A stretch of 29,437 nucleotides of DNA, taken from contig DHHV01000039.1 in assembly GCA_002403455.1 (NCBI GenBank), positions 45,249 to 74,685 on the forward strand. Reading direction: 5' to 3'. The notes beneath the pieces are model-generated. The model was given only the letters and a program-made list of their open reading frames with translations. It did no database searches and was not told where the DNA came from. The number at the start of each line of letters is the position of its first letter. Position 1 is the stretch's first letter. The position numbers were made by a program, and so were the translations under genes. The DNA comes from Hyphomonadaceae bacterium UBA4763 (GTDB taxonomy: Bacteria > Pseudomonadota > Alphaproteobacteria > Caulobacterales > Aquidulcibacteraceae). This document shows, one piece after another, positions 22,629 to 29,437 of the stretch.

Positions 22629-23873
22629 CGCCTCCCGGGCATCCCATAAAACCGCCGCGCCGATGATCGCTATCTCCAGCCCCCGCGCGAGCGGATGCAC
22701 CGCAAAGGCCGCGATCGTCTGATCGCCGAGATTAAGCCCGGTGGCGTAAGACAACGGCAAGGCCGCCGCCAAGGCCCAGGGCCAGAGCGCCCGCTCGAAG
22801 GTCGCAAAGGGCAATAACCACAAAACATACCATGCATTGACGACTGGCGAGACCAGCAAAACCAGCCCGAACACCAGCGCCATCGGCGGTTGCGCCTGCT
22901 TTCGACGCAAATACAGCACCGCCAATATGGCCGCGATCCCCAAAACGCCAGCGCCGCGCCGCGCGAAGGGATCGCCCAACAAAGCCGCCAGCGGGCTGTA
23001 AAGCCCGGCATTGAACGTCCAGCCAGCCGCAAAGGTCGCCGCGCCGTCAAAGCCAAGGCTTGGTCCATGCAGCGCAAAGGGCGCATAAAGCGCGCCGAAC
23101 GCTGCGACCGCGAGGGCGCAAGGAGCGATCGCCGCCCGCCAGCCCTTGCGCAGCAGGATCGGCCCCATCGCCAGCGCAACGATCTTCACTCCGGCGGCGA
23201 TCGCGAGCAGCACCGCCTCGATCGCCAAGCGCGACCGCCCGCGCGCCAGCAACAGCCCCGCCAAAGCAAACGCCATCAGCCCGTCCGGATGGGCATTCAG
23301 ACTGGTCTCGGTCAGCGCCAGCGGGCTCCACGCGTAAAGCGCAACGCGCCGCGCCGGCGCGACCTGCAGCAAGATCGCGATCAGCGCCAAATTGCCGAGC
23401 CCAAAAGCGACGCGCAGCGCCACGGGCTCGGCCGGCGCCAAGTGGTAAAGAACAAGGAACAGCCCTTGAAGAACGGGGCCGTAAATGGTCGGCGCTTCCG
23501 GGTGATTGACCCCGTCCAGCACGCGCTGTTGGCGCGGATCAACGCTCGGGTCGCCAAAAAACTGCTCGGGCGCAACGCCATAGGGCGTGCCGTCGACGGC
23601 GGTGCGGTAGCCGTCCCACAAAAACCGCCAATAATCGTCCTCGAACAAAGGTTGTCCGACCAGGGTCAAGGCCTGTGCGGCGGCGGCGATGGCGAAAACG
23701 AGGCGCGCCGAAATGGTGCGCGTCCCACCTTGAACGAGCCACGCTGGCGCAAGGCCCAGGCCCATCAGCCCCAGATAAAGGCCGACCGACGGCGGCTGTT
23801 CGCCGCGCGACAGGCCGACAAGGCCGCCCACGACCAGCAATAAACCCAAACCGGCGAAAGCAATGCGCAGCAT
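22572..23873 (-). CDS. GT87-like polytopic membrane glycosyltransferase
   Basis: The 433-residue protein has roughly ten hydrophobic segments (for example LRIAFAGLGLLLVVGGLVGL, and LVFGLVLLVSPVVNAWYVLW near the C-terminus). After the second or third membrane segment comes FEDDYWRFLWDGYRTAVDGT then PYGVAP, the acidic loop typical of GT87/GT-C polyprenol-phosphate-mannose transferases, where the EDD cluster is the likely catalytic centre. It probably moves a sugar from a lipid carrier on the periplasmic face of the inner membrane. The ATG at 23873 is preferred; a TTG at 23909 in frame would overlap the terminator region of the gene upstream. The transcript is probably monocistronic. The acceptor is unknown. 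Confidence 0.8.
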   Translation of the reverse strand: MLRIAFAGLGLLLVVGGLVGLSRGEQPPSVGLYLGLMGLGLAPAWLVQGGTRTISARLVFAIAAAAQALTLVGQPLFEDDYWRFLWDGYRTAVDGTPYGVAPEQFFGDPSVDPRQQRVLDGVNHPEAPTIYGPVLQGLFLVLYHLAPAEPVALRVAFGLGNLALIAILLQVAPARRVALYAWSPLALTETSLNAHPDGLMAFALAGLLLARGRSRLAIEAVLLAIAAGVKIVALAMGPILLRKGWRAAIAPCALAVAAFGALYAPFALHGPSLGFDGAATFAAGWTFNAGLYSPLAALLGDPFARRGAGVLGIAAILAVLYLRRKQAQPPMALVFGLVLLVSPVVNAWYVLWLLPFATFERALWPWALAAALPLSYATGLNLGDQTIAAFAVHPLARGLEIAIIGAAVLWDAREALNRFRIRPRQGFGLNGER

Positions 23874-23911
23874 GACCTGCAGTTTCTCGGATTCTCCGAC
23901 GCCGCGCAAAG

Positions 23912-23936
23912 AAAAAGGGCCGGCAGAGCCGGCCCT
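23912..23936 (-). terminator. Rho-independent terminator
   Basis: On the minus strand AGGGCCGGC, loop TCT, GCCGGCCCT (stem 23916-23924 with 23928-23936) is followed by TTTTTC. It lies about 50 bases after the stop of the outer-membrane protein gene and should end that transcript before the GT87-like gene. Confidence 0.92.
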
Positions 23937-23984
23937 AAAGGAAAAATGCGAGAGGAGAAGAATGCTGGGTTACGCCAAAAACCT

Positions 23985-24830
23985 TCAGAACGCGTAACCA
24001 AGACCGATAAAATAGAACCCACCGATCGTGGTGTTGCGGCCTTCGAATTTGCGGCCATAGGACCCGCGCAAGTAAAGGCCCTTGACCAATTGGATCGAGG
24101 TTCCGACCGTGAACGAGCCAAAATCCTCCTCCAATTGTGGAAACAAGGTCCGGCTGGTGAATTGCGGCGTGCCAAGGTCCAGATCGCCGAACGAGTTTTG
24201 CCAGCCCATCGACACAAAGGTCGAAATCCGCGAGGTGGCTTGATAGGCGACCGTGCCGCCCAAAAAGAACTCGACCGGCACATTTTCGGCGCGGAACCGA
24301 CCGCCTGATTGCGCGCTGACGGAAATCCCGTTGGCGAAGACGCGTCCGATCGCGATGCCAACTTCCGCGCCCGATGCGCCATCGCCAATGCCGTCGGCAA
24401 AGCTCGGGTCGTAATCGCCCGCTGCGATCGCGGCGACCGAGGCGGTCAGCGAAACCGGCGCGCCGCGCGTTTCGTCGACCAGCAAATAGGTGAGGCCAAT
24501 GCGAGCGTCGGAAATGCCTTCATTGCCGCCATCCGGGCTCGACGGGCCGACCGGGAAAACCGTGGTCGAATAGCCGATGCGGCCATCGATCATGAACCGA
24601 TCCGTCACCCCGTAAGAGCCGGAGATCAGATAGGTGTTCTGGGAAAAATCGGGGTTGAGATCGCGCGGGGTCGTGCCCCGCAACAAGATCGGCGCTTCCT
24701 GGCGAATGAAGGTGAACTCGACATGGCCAGAGCCTTCGCCGACAACCCAAGCGCGCAATTCCTGCGCGTTGGCAAGACATGGGAAGGCAATCGCGGCCAG
24801 AGCAGCCGCCGCAGCAAAAAAGCGTTTCAT
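23985..24830 (-). CDS. outer-membrane beta-barrel protein
   Basis: The 281-residue protein has a clear signal peptide (MKRFFAAAAALAAIAFPCLANAQ, cleavage after ANA) and then alternating polar/aromatic strands typical of a barrel, ending in YFIGLGYAF; a C-terminal phenylalanine is the usual barrel-insertion signal. The repeated strand pattern (YGVTDRFMIDGRIGYST, ISDARIGLTYLL, TSIQLVKGLYLRGSYGRKF) suggests about 10-12 strands. It resembles uncharacterised outer-membrane proteins related to the phenol/MetA-like or OprD-like small channels, but no substrate can be inferred. GAGG lies about nine bases before the ATG. A small CxxC protein gene lies upstream in the same direction, separated by 179 bases with hairpins. 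Confidence 0.82.
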   Translation of the reverse strand: MKRFFAAAAALAAIAFPCLANAQELRAWVVGEGSGHVEFTFIRQEAPILLRGTTPRDLNPDFSQNTYLISGSYGVTDRFMIDGRIGYSTTVFPVGPSSPDGGNEGISDARIGLTYLLVDETRGAPVSLTASVAAIAAGDYDPSFADGIGDGASGAEVGIAIGRVFANGISVSAQSGGRFRAENVPVEFFLGGTVAYQATSRISTFVSMGWQNSFGDLDLGTPQFTSRTLFPQLEEDFGSFTVGTSIQLVKGLYLRGSYGRKFEGRNTTIGGFYFIGLGYAF

Positions 24831-24851
24831 GAGATAAATCCTCGGTTTCCA

Positions 24852-24867
24852 CGCCGTTGCGACGGCG
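24852..24867 (-). promoter_or_regulatory. hairpin in the leader of the outer-membrane protein gene
   Basis: CGCCGT (24852-24857) and ACGGCG (24862-24867) pair around a four-base loop, 22 bases before the start codon of the barrel protein. It could modulate translation or protect the mRNA end. Its role is unproven. Confidence 0.3.
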
Positions 24868-24893
24868 CGTCAGGGTGAGACGATTTCAGGGAA

Positions 24894-24933
24894 AACGAGG
24901 GTGTCGGCCCCGAGCGTAACGCTCAGACACCCT
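24894..24933 (-). terminator. terminator or attenuator between the CxxC gene and the barrel gene
   Basis: The outer arms AGGGTGTC and GACACCCT (24898-24905 with 24926-24933) enclose an inner stem GAGCGT/ACGCTC (24912-24917 with 24919-24924). On the minus strand the structure is followed by CGTTTTCCC. It lies about 80 bases after the stop of the CxxC gene and would limit read-through into the barrel gene. Confidence 0.55.
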
Positions 24934-24959
24934 GTTTGGGAAAGAGTTTTGTCCGGAAT

Positions 24960-24979
24960 GCGCCCCTTCGCCGGGGCGC
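24960..24979 (-). other. short GC-rich hairpin downstream of the CxxC gene
   Basis: GCGCCCC (24960-24966) and GGGGCGC (24973-24979) pair around a six-base loop about 30 bases after the stop codon. There is no T tract, so it may protect the mRNA 3' end rather than terminate transcription. Confidence 0.4.
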
Positions 24980-25009
24980 CGCCAAAGGCCGACGCGATGC
25001 GATCGGCTG

Positions 25010-25309
25010 TTAGGCGAGACGGAAACGGCGCTCGATGAACGCGCGCACCGCTTTGCGCTCGCCATCGTCGAGGCCAAATTCGCCCGATTCAATGCGCTTC
25101 AGCGCCGATTGCGCGAGATCGGCGGTTTCAATGCCGGTCGCAAACGGGCAAGATTCGCATGTCAGTTTGCGGGCGAATACCGCTTTGCCGCGCGCATAAG
25201 CGTCCGCGCCGCCAGCGCCCGACACCGTGCCCGAGGCAAAAGCCGGCGGGAATGCGCCCATCGCGAAGGCAAAAGCCAACACGAGTTTCGAGATCTTCTT
25301 CGTGACCAT
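25010..25309 (-). CDS. small secreted cytochrome-like protein with CxxCP motif
   Basis: The 99-residue protein has a signal peptide (MVTKKISKLVLAFAFAMGAF, cleaved after AFA), so the mature form of about 73 residues is periplasmic. Around residues 39-56 it reads ARGKAVFARKLTCESCPFA, the context of a haem c site (GKxxFxxKLTCxxCH) but with proline (P55) in place of the haem-ligating histidine. It ends with a charged helix (RKAVRAFIERRFRL) such as follows a cytochrome fold. It may be a cytochrome-derived protein that no longer binds haem, or a small thiol protein using C51 and C54. AAGGAG lies six bases before the ATG, a strong ribosome site. The barrel protein gene follows. I do not recognise a named family. 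Confidence 0.75.
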   Translation of the reverse strand: MVTKKISKLVLAFAFAMGAFPPAFASGTVSGAGGADAYARGKAVFARKLTCESCPFATGIETADLAQSALKRIESGEFGLDDGERKAVRAFIERRFRLA

Positions 25310-25493
25310 GACCTGCTCCTTTTGAGTAGTTCGGAGCCGATCGCTCCGTTTCCATGGTCACGAGATACGTGATCACCTTTTAATCCGTCGTTACCAGACA
25401 AGGTGAATCGATTTTTTACTTTGATTTTCGGGGCCAAAGCGCGATCATTTGTCGCGAAAACACGGTTTTACATTGATTTATGGTTAGAAATTC

Positions 25494-26777
25494 CTAAACG
25501 GCGAATGGCCCAATCCGCTCCGCGCCGCCCATGCGCTCACGCAGCGCTCGCGGGATCGTGATGGATCCATCGGCGTTCTGATAGGTCTCCAGCACCGCGA
25601 CCAGGGTCCGACCGACCGCCAGCCCCGAGCCGTTCAGCGTGTGGGCATAAGCCGGTTTGGCCTTCTCGCCGGCCGGGCGGAAACGGGCCTCCAGGCGACG
25701 GGCTTGGAAATCGCCGCAATTGGAGCAACTGGAGATTTCGCGATAGGTTTGCTGGCTCGGCAGCCAGACCTCGAGGTCATAGGTCTTTTGGGCCGAAAAC
25801 CCCATATCGCCTGTGCAGAGCGCCATCACCCGATAAGGCAGCTCGAGTTTTTGCAAGATCGCTTCGGCCGCCGCCGTCATCCGCTCATGTTCGGCGACCG
25901 ATTGCGCCGGCGTCGTTATCGACACCAATTCGACCTTGATGAACTGATGCTGGCGGATCATGCCGCGCACATCGCGTCCGGCTGAGCCCGCTTCGGCGCG
26001 AAAGCAGGGCGTTGCCGCCGTCAGCCGCAAGGGCAGATCGGCCTCGGCGAGAATTTGCTCGCGCACGAGATTGGTCAGCGACACCTCGGCGGTTGGGATC
26101 AGCCAGCGATCATCGCTGGTTTTGAACAAATCCTCGGCAAATTTCGGCAATTGGCCTGTGCCATACAGGCTTTTGCCTTGCACCAGCAAAGGCGGGCTGA
26201 CTTCGATATAGCCGGCTTCCTCGGTTTGCACGTCCAGCATGAATTGGGTCAATGCCCGCTCCAGCCGCGCCAATGGGCCCTTCAAGGCAACAAATCGCGC
26301 GCCCGCCATCCGCGCCGCGCTTTCAAAATCCATCGCGGCGCCGCCGAGATCGACGTGATCGCGGATCTGAAAGTCGAAGGCGCGCGGCGTTCCCCAGCGG
26401 CGCAGCTCGACATTGGCGGTCTCGTCCGGTCCGTCGGGCGCCTCGGCCGCCGGCAGATTCGGCAAGCTTTCCAAAATCGCCTGCAATTGCGCGCCGAGCG
26501 CGCTTTCGGCCGGGCCGGCGGCGTCGATGACGGCCTTGGCGCGGTCGACCTCGGCCTTCAGCGCGGCGAAAGCGGCCTCATCGCCCTTGGCCTTGGCCTG
26601 GCCGATTGCTTTGGAGGCTTGGTTGCGCGTGCTTTCGGCTTGCTGCTTTTCGGTCATCAGCGCGCGCAATTGAGCGTCGATGCTCAAAATCTCGGCGGCG
26701 CGCGGCGCTAGGCCGCGGCGCTGTAATCCGGCGTCAAAGGCGTCGGGCGCTTCGCGAATGGCTTTCAAATCATGCAT
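25494..26777 (-). CDS. serS: seryl-tRNA synthetase
   Basis: SerS charges tRNA-Ser (and tRNA-Sec) with serine. The 427-residue protein has the N-terminal coiled-coil arm (about 28-110) that grips the tRNA long arm, then a class II catalytic core with motif 2 (CFRAEAGSAGRDVRGMIRQHQF) and motif 3 (LNGSGLAVGRTLVAVLETYQ), and the C-terminal NADGSITIPRALR typical of the family. Length and motifs are normal. Copy B of the dispersed repeat begins 13 bases upstream of its ATG, so the repeat module W must overlap its promoter or leader. Confidence 0.97.
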   Translation of the reverse strand: MHDLKAIREAPDAFDAGLQRRGLAPRAAEILSIDAQLRALMTEKQQAESTRNQASKAIGQAKAKGDEAAFAALKAEVDRAKAVIDAAGPAESALGAQLQAILESLPNLPAAEAPDGPDETANVELRRWGTPRAFDFQIRDHVDLGGAAMDFESAARMAGARFVALKGPLARLERALTQFMLDVQTEEAGYIEVSPPLLVQGKSLYGTGQLPKFAEDLFKTSDDRWLIPTAEVSLTNLVREQILAEADLPLRLTAATPCFRAEAGSAGRDVRGMIRQHQFIKVELVSITTPAQSVAEHERMTAAAEAILQKLELPYRVMALCTGDMGFSAQKTYDLEVWLPSQQTYREISSCSNCGDFQARRLEARFRPAGEKAKPAYAHTLNGSGLAVGRTLVAVLETYQNADGSITIPRALRERMGGAERIGPFAV

Positions 26778-26789
26778 GGGGATATCCGA

Positions 26790-26857
26790 GTAGCAAGAGA
26801 ATTTTCAAGCGATGTGGGAACCGGTTCGCGTTAAGAAAATTCGTAAGAACAAAAATC
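26790..26857 (-). repeat. dispersed repeat copy B, module W, upstream of serS
   Basis: The reverse complement shares the GCGAACCGGTTCCC core and flanking AT-rich blocks with 5774-5836. Here it ends 13 bases before the serS start, so it may have contributed promoter sequence (TTGAAA occurs at the end nearest the gene) or be a passive insertion. Confidence 0.7.
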
Positions 26858-26932
26858 TAGTGTCCTGAACCAGAAGTTCGTCCAATAATTGGGTCAAGCG
26901 TTTAACGAACTTCTGGTTCAAGAAGGACACTA
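26858..26932 (-). repeat. dispersed repeat copy B, module Z (TA-flanked palindrome)
   Basis: The module is bounded by TA at both ends and has terminal arms GTGTCC/GGACAC. Inside are perfect 16-bp arms TGAACCAGAAGTTCGT (26866-26881) and ACGAACTTCTGGTTCA (26905-26920) with a nested CCAAT-A-ATTGG in the loop. It matches module Z of copy A at about 86%. TA at both ends is the target-duplication pattern of Tc1/mariner (IS630) elements, so this resembles a MITE of that type. Confidence 0.85.
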
Positions 26933-26947
26933 TAACTCATTGATTTC

Positions 26948-27021
26948 TAGTGTGGCTTTGATTCTTAAATTCGCTCAGAGCGTGCCACACTTATAGGGCG
27001 AATTTCAGAATCGCCACACTA
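26948..27021 (-). repeat. dispersed repeat copy B, module Y (TA-flanked palindrome)
   Basis: GTGTGGC (26950-26956) and GCCACAC (27013-27019) are exact terminal inverted repeats flanked by TA on both sides (26948-26949 and 27020-27021). The 70-base interior matches module Y of copy A with 10 differences. The right-hand TA is shared with module X. Confidence 0.85.
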
Positions 27022-27061
27022 GCGTATCTTCACTGACTTGGATTAACTTGACGATGCGCTA
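27020..27061 (-). repeat. dispersed repeat copy B, module X
   Basis: The 40-base module AGCGTATCTT...GATGCGCT is the reverse complement of 5727-5766 with four differences. It too is bordered by TA when its terminal bases are counted. In this copy it adjoins module Y, whereas in copy A it adjoins module Z. Confidence 0.8.
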
Positions 27062-27099
27062 ACGCTGCGCCGTAAGATCCGGTGAAACGGCCCTTGCGC

Positions 27100-28926
27100 C
27101 TACTCCACTGTGACCGATTTGGCCAGATTGCGCGGCTTGTCAACGTCATAGCCGCGCGCCAGCGCCACCTCATACGCCAGCCATTGCAAGGGCGCCGCAA
27201 CGACCAAAGGCGCAGCCAAACCCGGCGCGTCCGGAATCTGGCAGGTCCACTCGGCCAGACCTTTGGCGGCGCGCGCGCCGGCCGCATCGGTGATCAACAG
27301 CACCCGCGCGCCGCGTGCGCGGATCTCTTCAACATTGGAGAGCGTTTTGTGCAGCAATTCCCCGCTCGGCGCGATGACGATCACCGGCATGCGCTCATCG
27401 ACCAAAGCCAACGGCCCATGCTTTAACTCGCCGGCCGCAAAGCCTTCGGCGTGGATGTAGGAGATTTCCTTCAGCTTGAGCGCGCCTTCTAAAGCCAATG
27501 GGTAAAACTCGTTGCGGCCCATGAACAAGGCCGAGGGCGCCTGCGCCAAAATCGGCGCGATATCGCGCATGAATTGCCGGGTCTGCAAGGCGGCGGCGAC
27601 GAGGCCCGGCGCGCTGGCCAATTCGCCGATCTTGCGGCGGGCTTCCTCGGTCGATAATGCGCCGCGCGCTTTACCGGCCAGCACCGCCAGCACGCCGAGC
27701 GCGGCCAATTGCGCCGTGAACGCCTTGGTCGAGGCGACCCCGATCTCCGGACCCGCCATGGTCGGAAAACGGTGCTGCGCCTCGCGCCAGATGGCGCTTT
27801 CGGGCACGTTCACAACGCCGAGCGTTGACAAGCCTTGCGCGGCGGCATGGCGCATGGCGGCGAGCGTATCGGCCGTCTCGCCCGATTGGGAGATGACGAT
27901 CGCCATTTCATCGGTTCGCAAAGCCGGGCGCCGATAGCGAAACTCCGAAGCGACATCGCATTTTACCGGCAAGCCGGCCAAGGCCTCGAACCAATAGGCC
28001 GCCGTCAGCGAGGCGTAATGCGAGGTGCCGCAGCTCACGAAATGGGCGCGCGAAAGGGTCGCAAATTGGGCGGCCAGGGCCTCGAGGCCAAACAAGTCAA
28101 AGCTGCCGACATCCACCGCCTGCAGCAGGGTTTGCGAAATCGCGTCCGGCTGTTCGCTGATTTCCTTTTCCATGAAATGGCTAAAGCCGCTCAGATCGGC
28201 GGCGAAGGCGTCGTGGCGAACATCGCGGATGGCGCGGTCAACCGCCGCTCCGCTCGCATCGAATACGTGATGCGTGCCGGGCGCAATCACGCACCAATCG
28301 CCCTCTTCGAGATAGATCACCCTTTTGGTGAAGGGGCGCACGGCCAAAAAATCCGACGCGATGAAGGTTTCCCCCTCGCCGATGCCGATCACCAGCGGAC
28401 TGCCGAGCCGGGCGCCCAGCACCAATCCGTCATGGGCGGCGAACAATGCCGCAATGGCGAACGCGCCTTTCAACTGGCCGATCGCAGCCTGGAACGCGGC
28501 CGGCGGGTCTTTGCCGGCGACAAGCGCGGCATGGATCAAATGGGCGATGACTTCGCTGTCGGTTTCGCTGTCAAAATGAGCGCCGCGCGCCTGCAGCGCT
28601 TCACGCAGCTCGGCATGGTTCTCGATAATGCCGTTATGGACGATGGCGACGCCGCCGACCATATGCGGATGGGCGTTCGCCGTGGTCGGCCGGCCATGCG
28701 TCGCCCAGCGCGTATGGGCAAGGCCGGTCAGGCCATCGGTCGGCGCGGTCGACAGGGCCGCTTCCAGATTGGCGATGCGGCCCGGCGCGCGCCGCCGCTC
28801 GATCCGCGCTTCGCCCTGAATGGCCAGCCCGGCCGAATCATAGCCGCGATATTCCAAGCGCTTGAGGCCTTCCAGCAAGCGGCTGGCGACCGGTTTGGTT
28901 CCTGCAATCGCGATGATTCCGCACAT
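27100..28926 (-). CDS. glmS: glucosamine-6-phosphate synthase (glutamine-fructose-6-phosphate aminotransferase)
   Basis: GlmS makes glucosamine-6-phosphate from fructose-6-phosphate and glutamine, the entry step to peptidoglycan and lipopolysaccharide amino sugars. The 608-residue protein starts MCGIIAIAG, where Cys2 becomes the N-terminal nucleophile of the class II glutamine amidotransferase domain (about 1-220; HTRWATHG and HNGIIENHAELR motifs). Two sugar isomerase (SIS) domains follow (CGTSHYASL; ISQSGETADTLAA), and the C-terminus DKPRNLAKSVTVE is the family's normal end. The ATG at 28926 is preceded by AGGAG with six bases spacing; a GTG codon just before it is not used. No glmS ribozyme-like leader is expected or seen. 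It follows a TetR-type regulator by 30 bases. Confidence 0.97.
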   Translation of the reverse strand: MCGIIAIAGTKPVASRLLEGLKRLEYRGYDSAGLAIQGEARIERRRAPGRIANLEAALSTAPTDGLTGLAHTRWATHGRPTTANAHPHMVGGVAIVHNGIIENHAELREALQARGAHFDSETDSEVIAHLIHAALVAGKDPPAAFQAAIGQLKGAFAIAALFAAHDGLVLGARLGSPLVIGIGEGETFIASDFLAVRPFTKRVIYLEEGDWCVIAPGTHHVFDASGAAVDRAIRDVRHDAFAADLSGFSHFMEKEISEQPDAISQTLLQAVDVGSFDLFGLEALAAQFATLSRAHFVSCGTSHYASLTAAYWFEALAGLPVKCDVASEFRYRRPALRTDEMAIVISQSGETADTLAAMRHAAAQGLSTLGVVNVPESAIWREAQHRFPTMAGPEIGVASTKAFTAQLAALGVLAVLAGKARGALSTEEARRKIGELASAPGLVAAALQTRQFMRDIAPILAQAPSALFMGRNEFYPLALEGALKLKEISYIHAEGFAAGELKHGPLALVDERMPVIVIAPSGELLHKTLSNVEEIRARGARVLLITDAAGARAAKGLAEWTCQIPDAPGLAAPLVVAAPLQWLAYEVALARGYDVDKPRNLAKSVTVE

Positions 28927-28956
28927 CACCTGCTCCTGACGCTCGGCGTCCTATGA

Positions 28957-29437
28957 TCAAATTGCGGCGGGATCAGGAGCGAGCACGCGCCCGATCGCGG
29001 CCAAATGGTCCTGCACGAAGCGGTCCAGATCCAGCGGGCGCGCGCCGGCCGGCTCGAAAATCGTGCGGTGGAATAAGGCAAACAGCATCGGCCCGACGAT
29101 TTGTTGGGCGAGCGCCCGTGGCGGCTCCAGGCGCACTTCACCGCGCTTTTGCCCGCGCGCGATCAGCGCCTCCAACAGCGCAAAGCCCGGCTCGACGATC
29201 TCGTCATGATAATAGCGCGCCAGTTCCGGAAATTGCCCGGCCGCACCGGCCAGAATGGTCGGGATTGCCGCCCTTTTGGTTTCCAAGATACGGGCTTGCA
29301 CCAAGCTAAGCACCTTGGCCAAGGTCTCCATGGCCCCGCCCGGGGCGCTGGCCAGCAAGCTTTGCGCCGCCTCGATGCTCTCGCGGCGGGTATCAGCGAT
29401 CACCGCCCGCAGCAGCGCCGCCTTGTCGGCGAAATAA
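28957..29437 (-). CDS. TetR/AcrR-family transcriptional regulator, 5' end outside the window
   Basis: The gene runs off the right edge; about 160 residues of the C-terminal part are present. The first visible residues, YFADKAALLRAVIADTRRE, are the end of the TetR DNA-binding helix-turn-helix (usual form YYHFGSKEALLxAV), after which comes the ligand-binding helical domain, with LAKVLSLVQARILETKRAAI then FPELARYYHDEIVEPGFALL, typical of AcrR-like members. A GTG at 29403 is in frame but would cut off the DNA-binding domain, so it is not the start. The stop is 30 bases before the glmS start, so the two may be co-transcribed, although TetR regulators more often control divergent or nearby efflux genes that would lie to the right of this window. 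Confidence 0.88.
   Translation of the reverse strand, partial: YFADKAALLRAVIADTRRESIEAAQSLLASAPGGAMETLAKVLSLVQARILETKRAAIPTILAGAAGQFPELARYYHDEIVEPGFALLEALIARGQKRGEVRLEPPRALAQQIVGPMLFALFHRTIFEPAGARPLDLDRFVQDHLAAIGRVLAPDPAAI

Larger units (their letters stand above)
26778..27099. other. intergenic region filled by repeat modules
   Basis: This 322-base gap between glmS and serS is almost entirely repeat: module W 26790-26857, module Z 26858-26932, a 17-base spacer, module Y 26948-27021 and module X 27020-27061. No gene and no clear glmS terminator outside the repeats is seen, so the hairpins may serve as the transcript end. Confidence 0.85.

Noticed and set aside
1..29437. CRISPR array, prophage, toxin-antitoxin or known anti-phage system
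   Set aside because: I found no regularly spaced repeats, no phage structural or integrase genes, and no recognisable defence proteins in the window.

Overview
The window is a GC-rich chromosomal stretch from a Gram-negative bacterium, most likely an alphaproteobacterium. Supporting signs are outer-membrane and periplasmic proteins, a YbgC thioesterase, a TipF-like EAL protein with a degenerate active site, a TadD-like TPR protein, an IorAB-type molybdenum hydroxylase with XdhC and a MocA-like protein, and a GAACCGGTTC-core intergenic repeat of a kind common in that class. I cannot place it to genus. Both tRNAs carry an encoded CCA. Apart from one AT-rich patch it reads as ordinary core and metabolic chromosome; I see no prophage, CRISPR array or recognisable defence island.

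Layout. 1-802: 3' part of a c-type cytochrome (CAACH haem motif). 1023-1096: tRNA-Cys. 1124-3384 (-): egtB-egtD, ergothioneine synthesis. 3546-4058 (+): GNAT-like protein with a clear terminator. 4190-5477 (-): TadD-like TPR protein behind a small unknown protein. 5478-5993: a gene-free region with hairpin repeat modules and a 16-bp-arm perfect palindrome. 5994-8201 (-): secreted prolyl oligopeptidase, divergent from tRNA-Leu(CAG). 8597-11388 (-): iorA-iorB, divergent from xdhC and a MocA-like gene (11708-13284, +) that probably mature its molybdenum cofactor. 13390-14949 (-): guaA. 14950-16210: AT-rich patch with a GT32 glycosyltransferase and a possible 59-aa ORF, the best candidate for acquired DNA. 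16211-19374 (-): M1 aminopeptidase overlapping ybgC. 19620-22628 (+): TipF-like protein, nitroreductase, SpoU-type RNA methyltransferase and a possible 53-aa ORF. 22572-23873 (-): GT87-like membrane protein. 23985-25309 (-): small secreted CxxCP protein followed by an outer-membrane barrel protein. 25494-26777 (-): serS. 26778-27099: second copy of the repeat modules, in inverted orientation. 27100-28926 (-): glmS, preceded by a TetR-family regulator that runs off the right edge.

The most unusual feature is the pair of composite repeats at about 5566-5836 and 26790-27060. Each is built from the same four modules, three of them palindromic, but in a different order (Y-Z-X-W versus X-Y-Z-W when oriented alike). 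In the second copy the palindromic modules are bounded by TA dinucleotides, which suggests miniature Tc1/mariner (IS630-type) elements. Other points worth checking are the AT-rich GT32 patch, the EAL protein lacking its catalytic signature, and the cytochrome-like protein with CxxCP instead of CxxCH.
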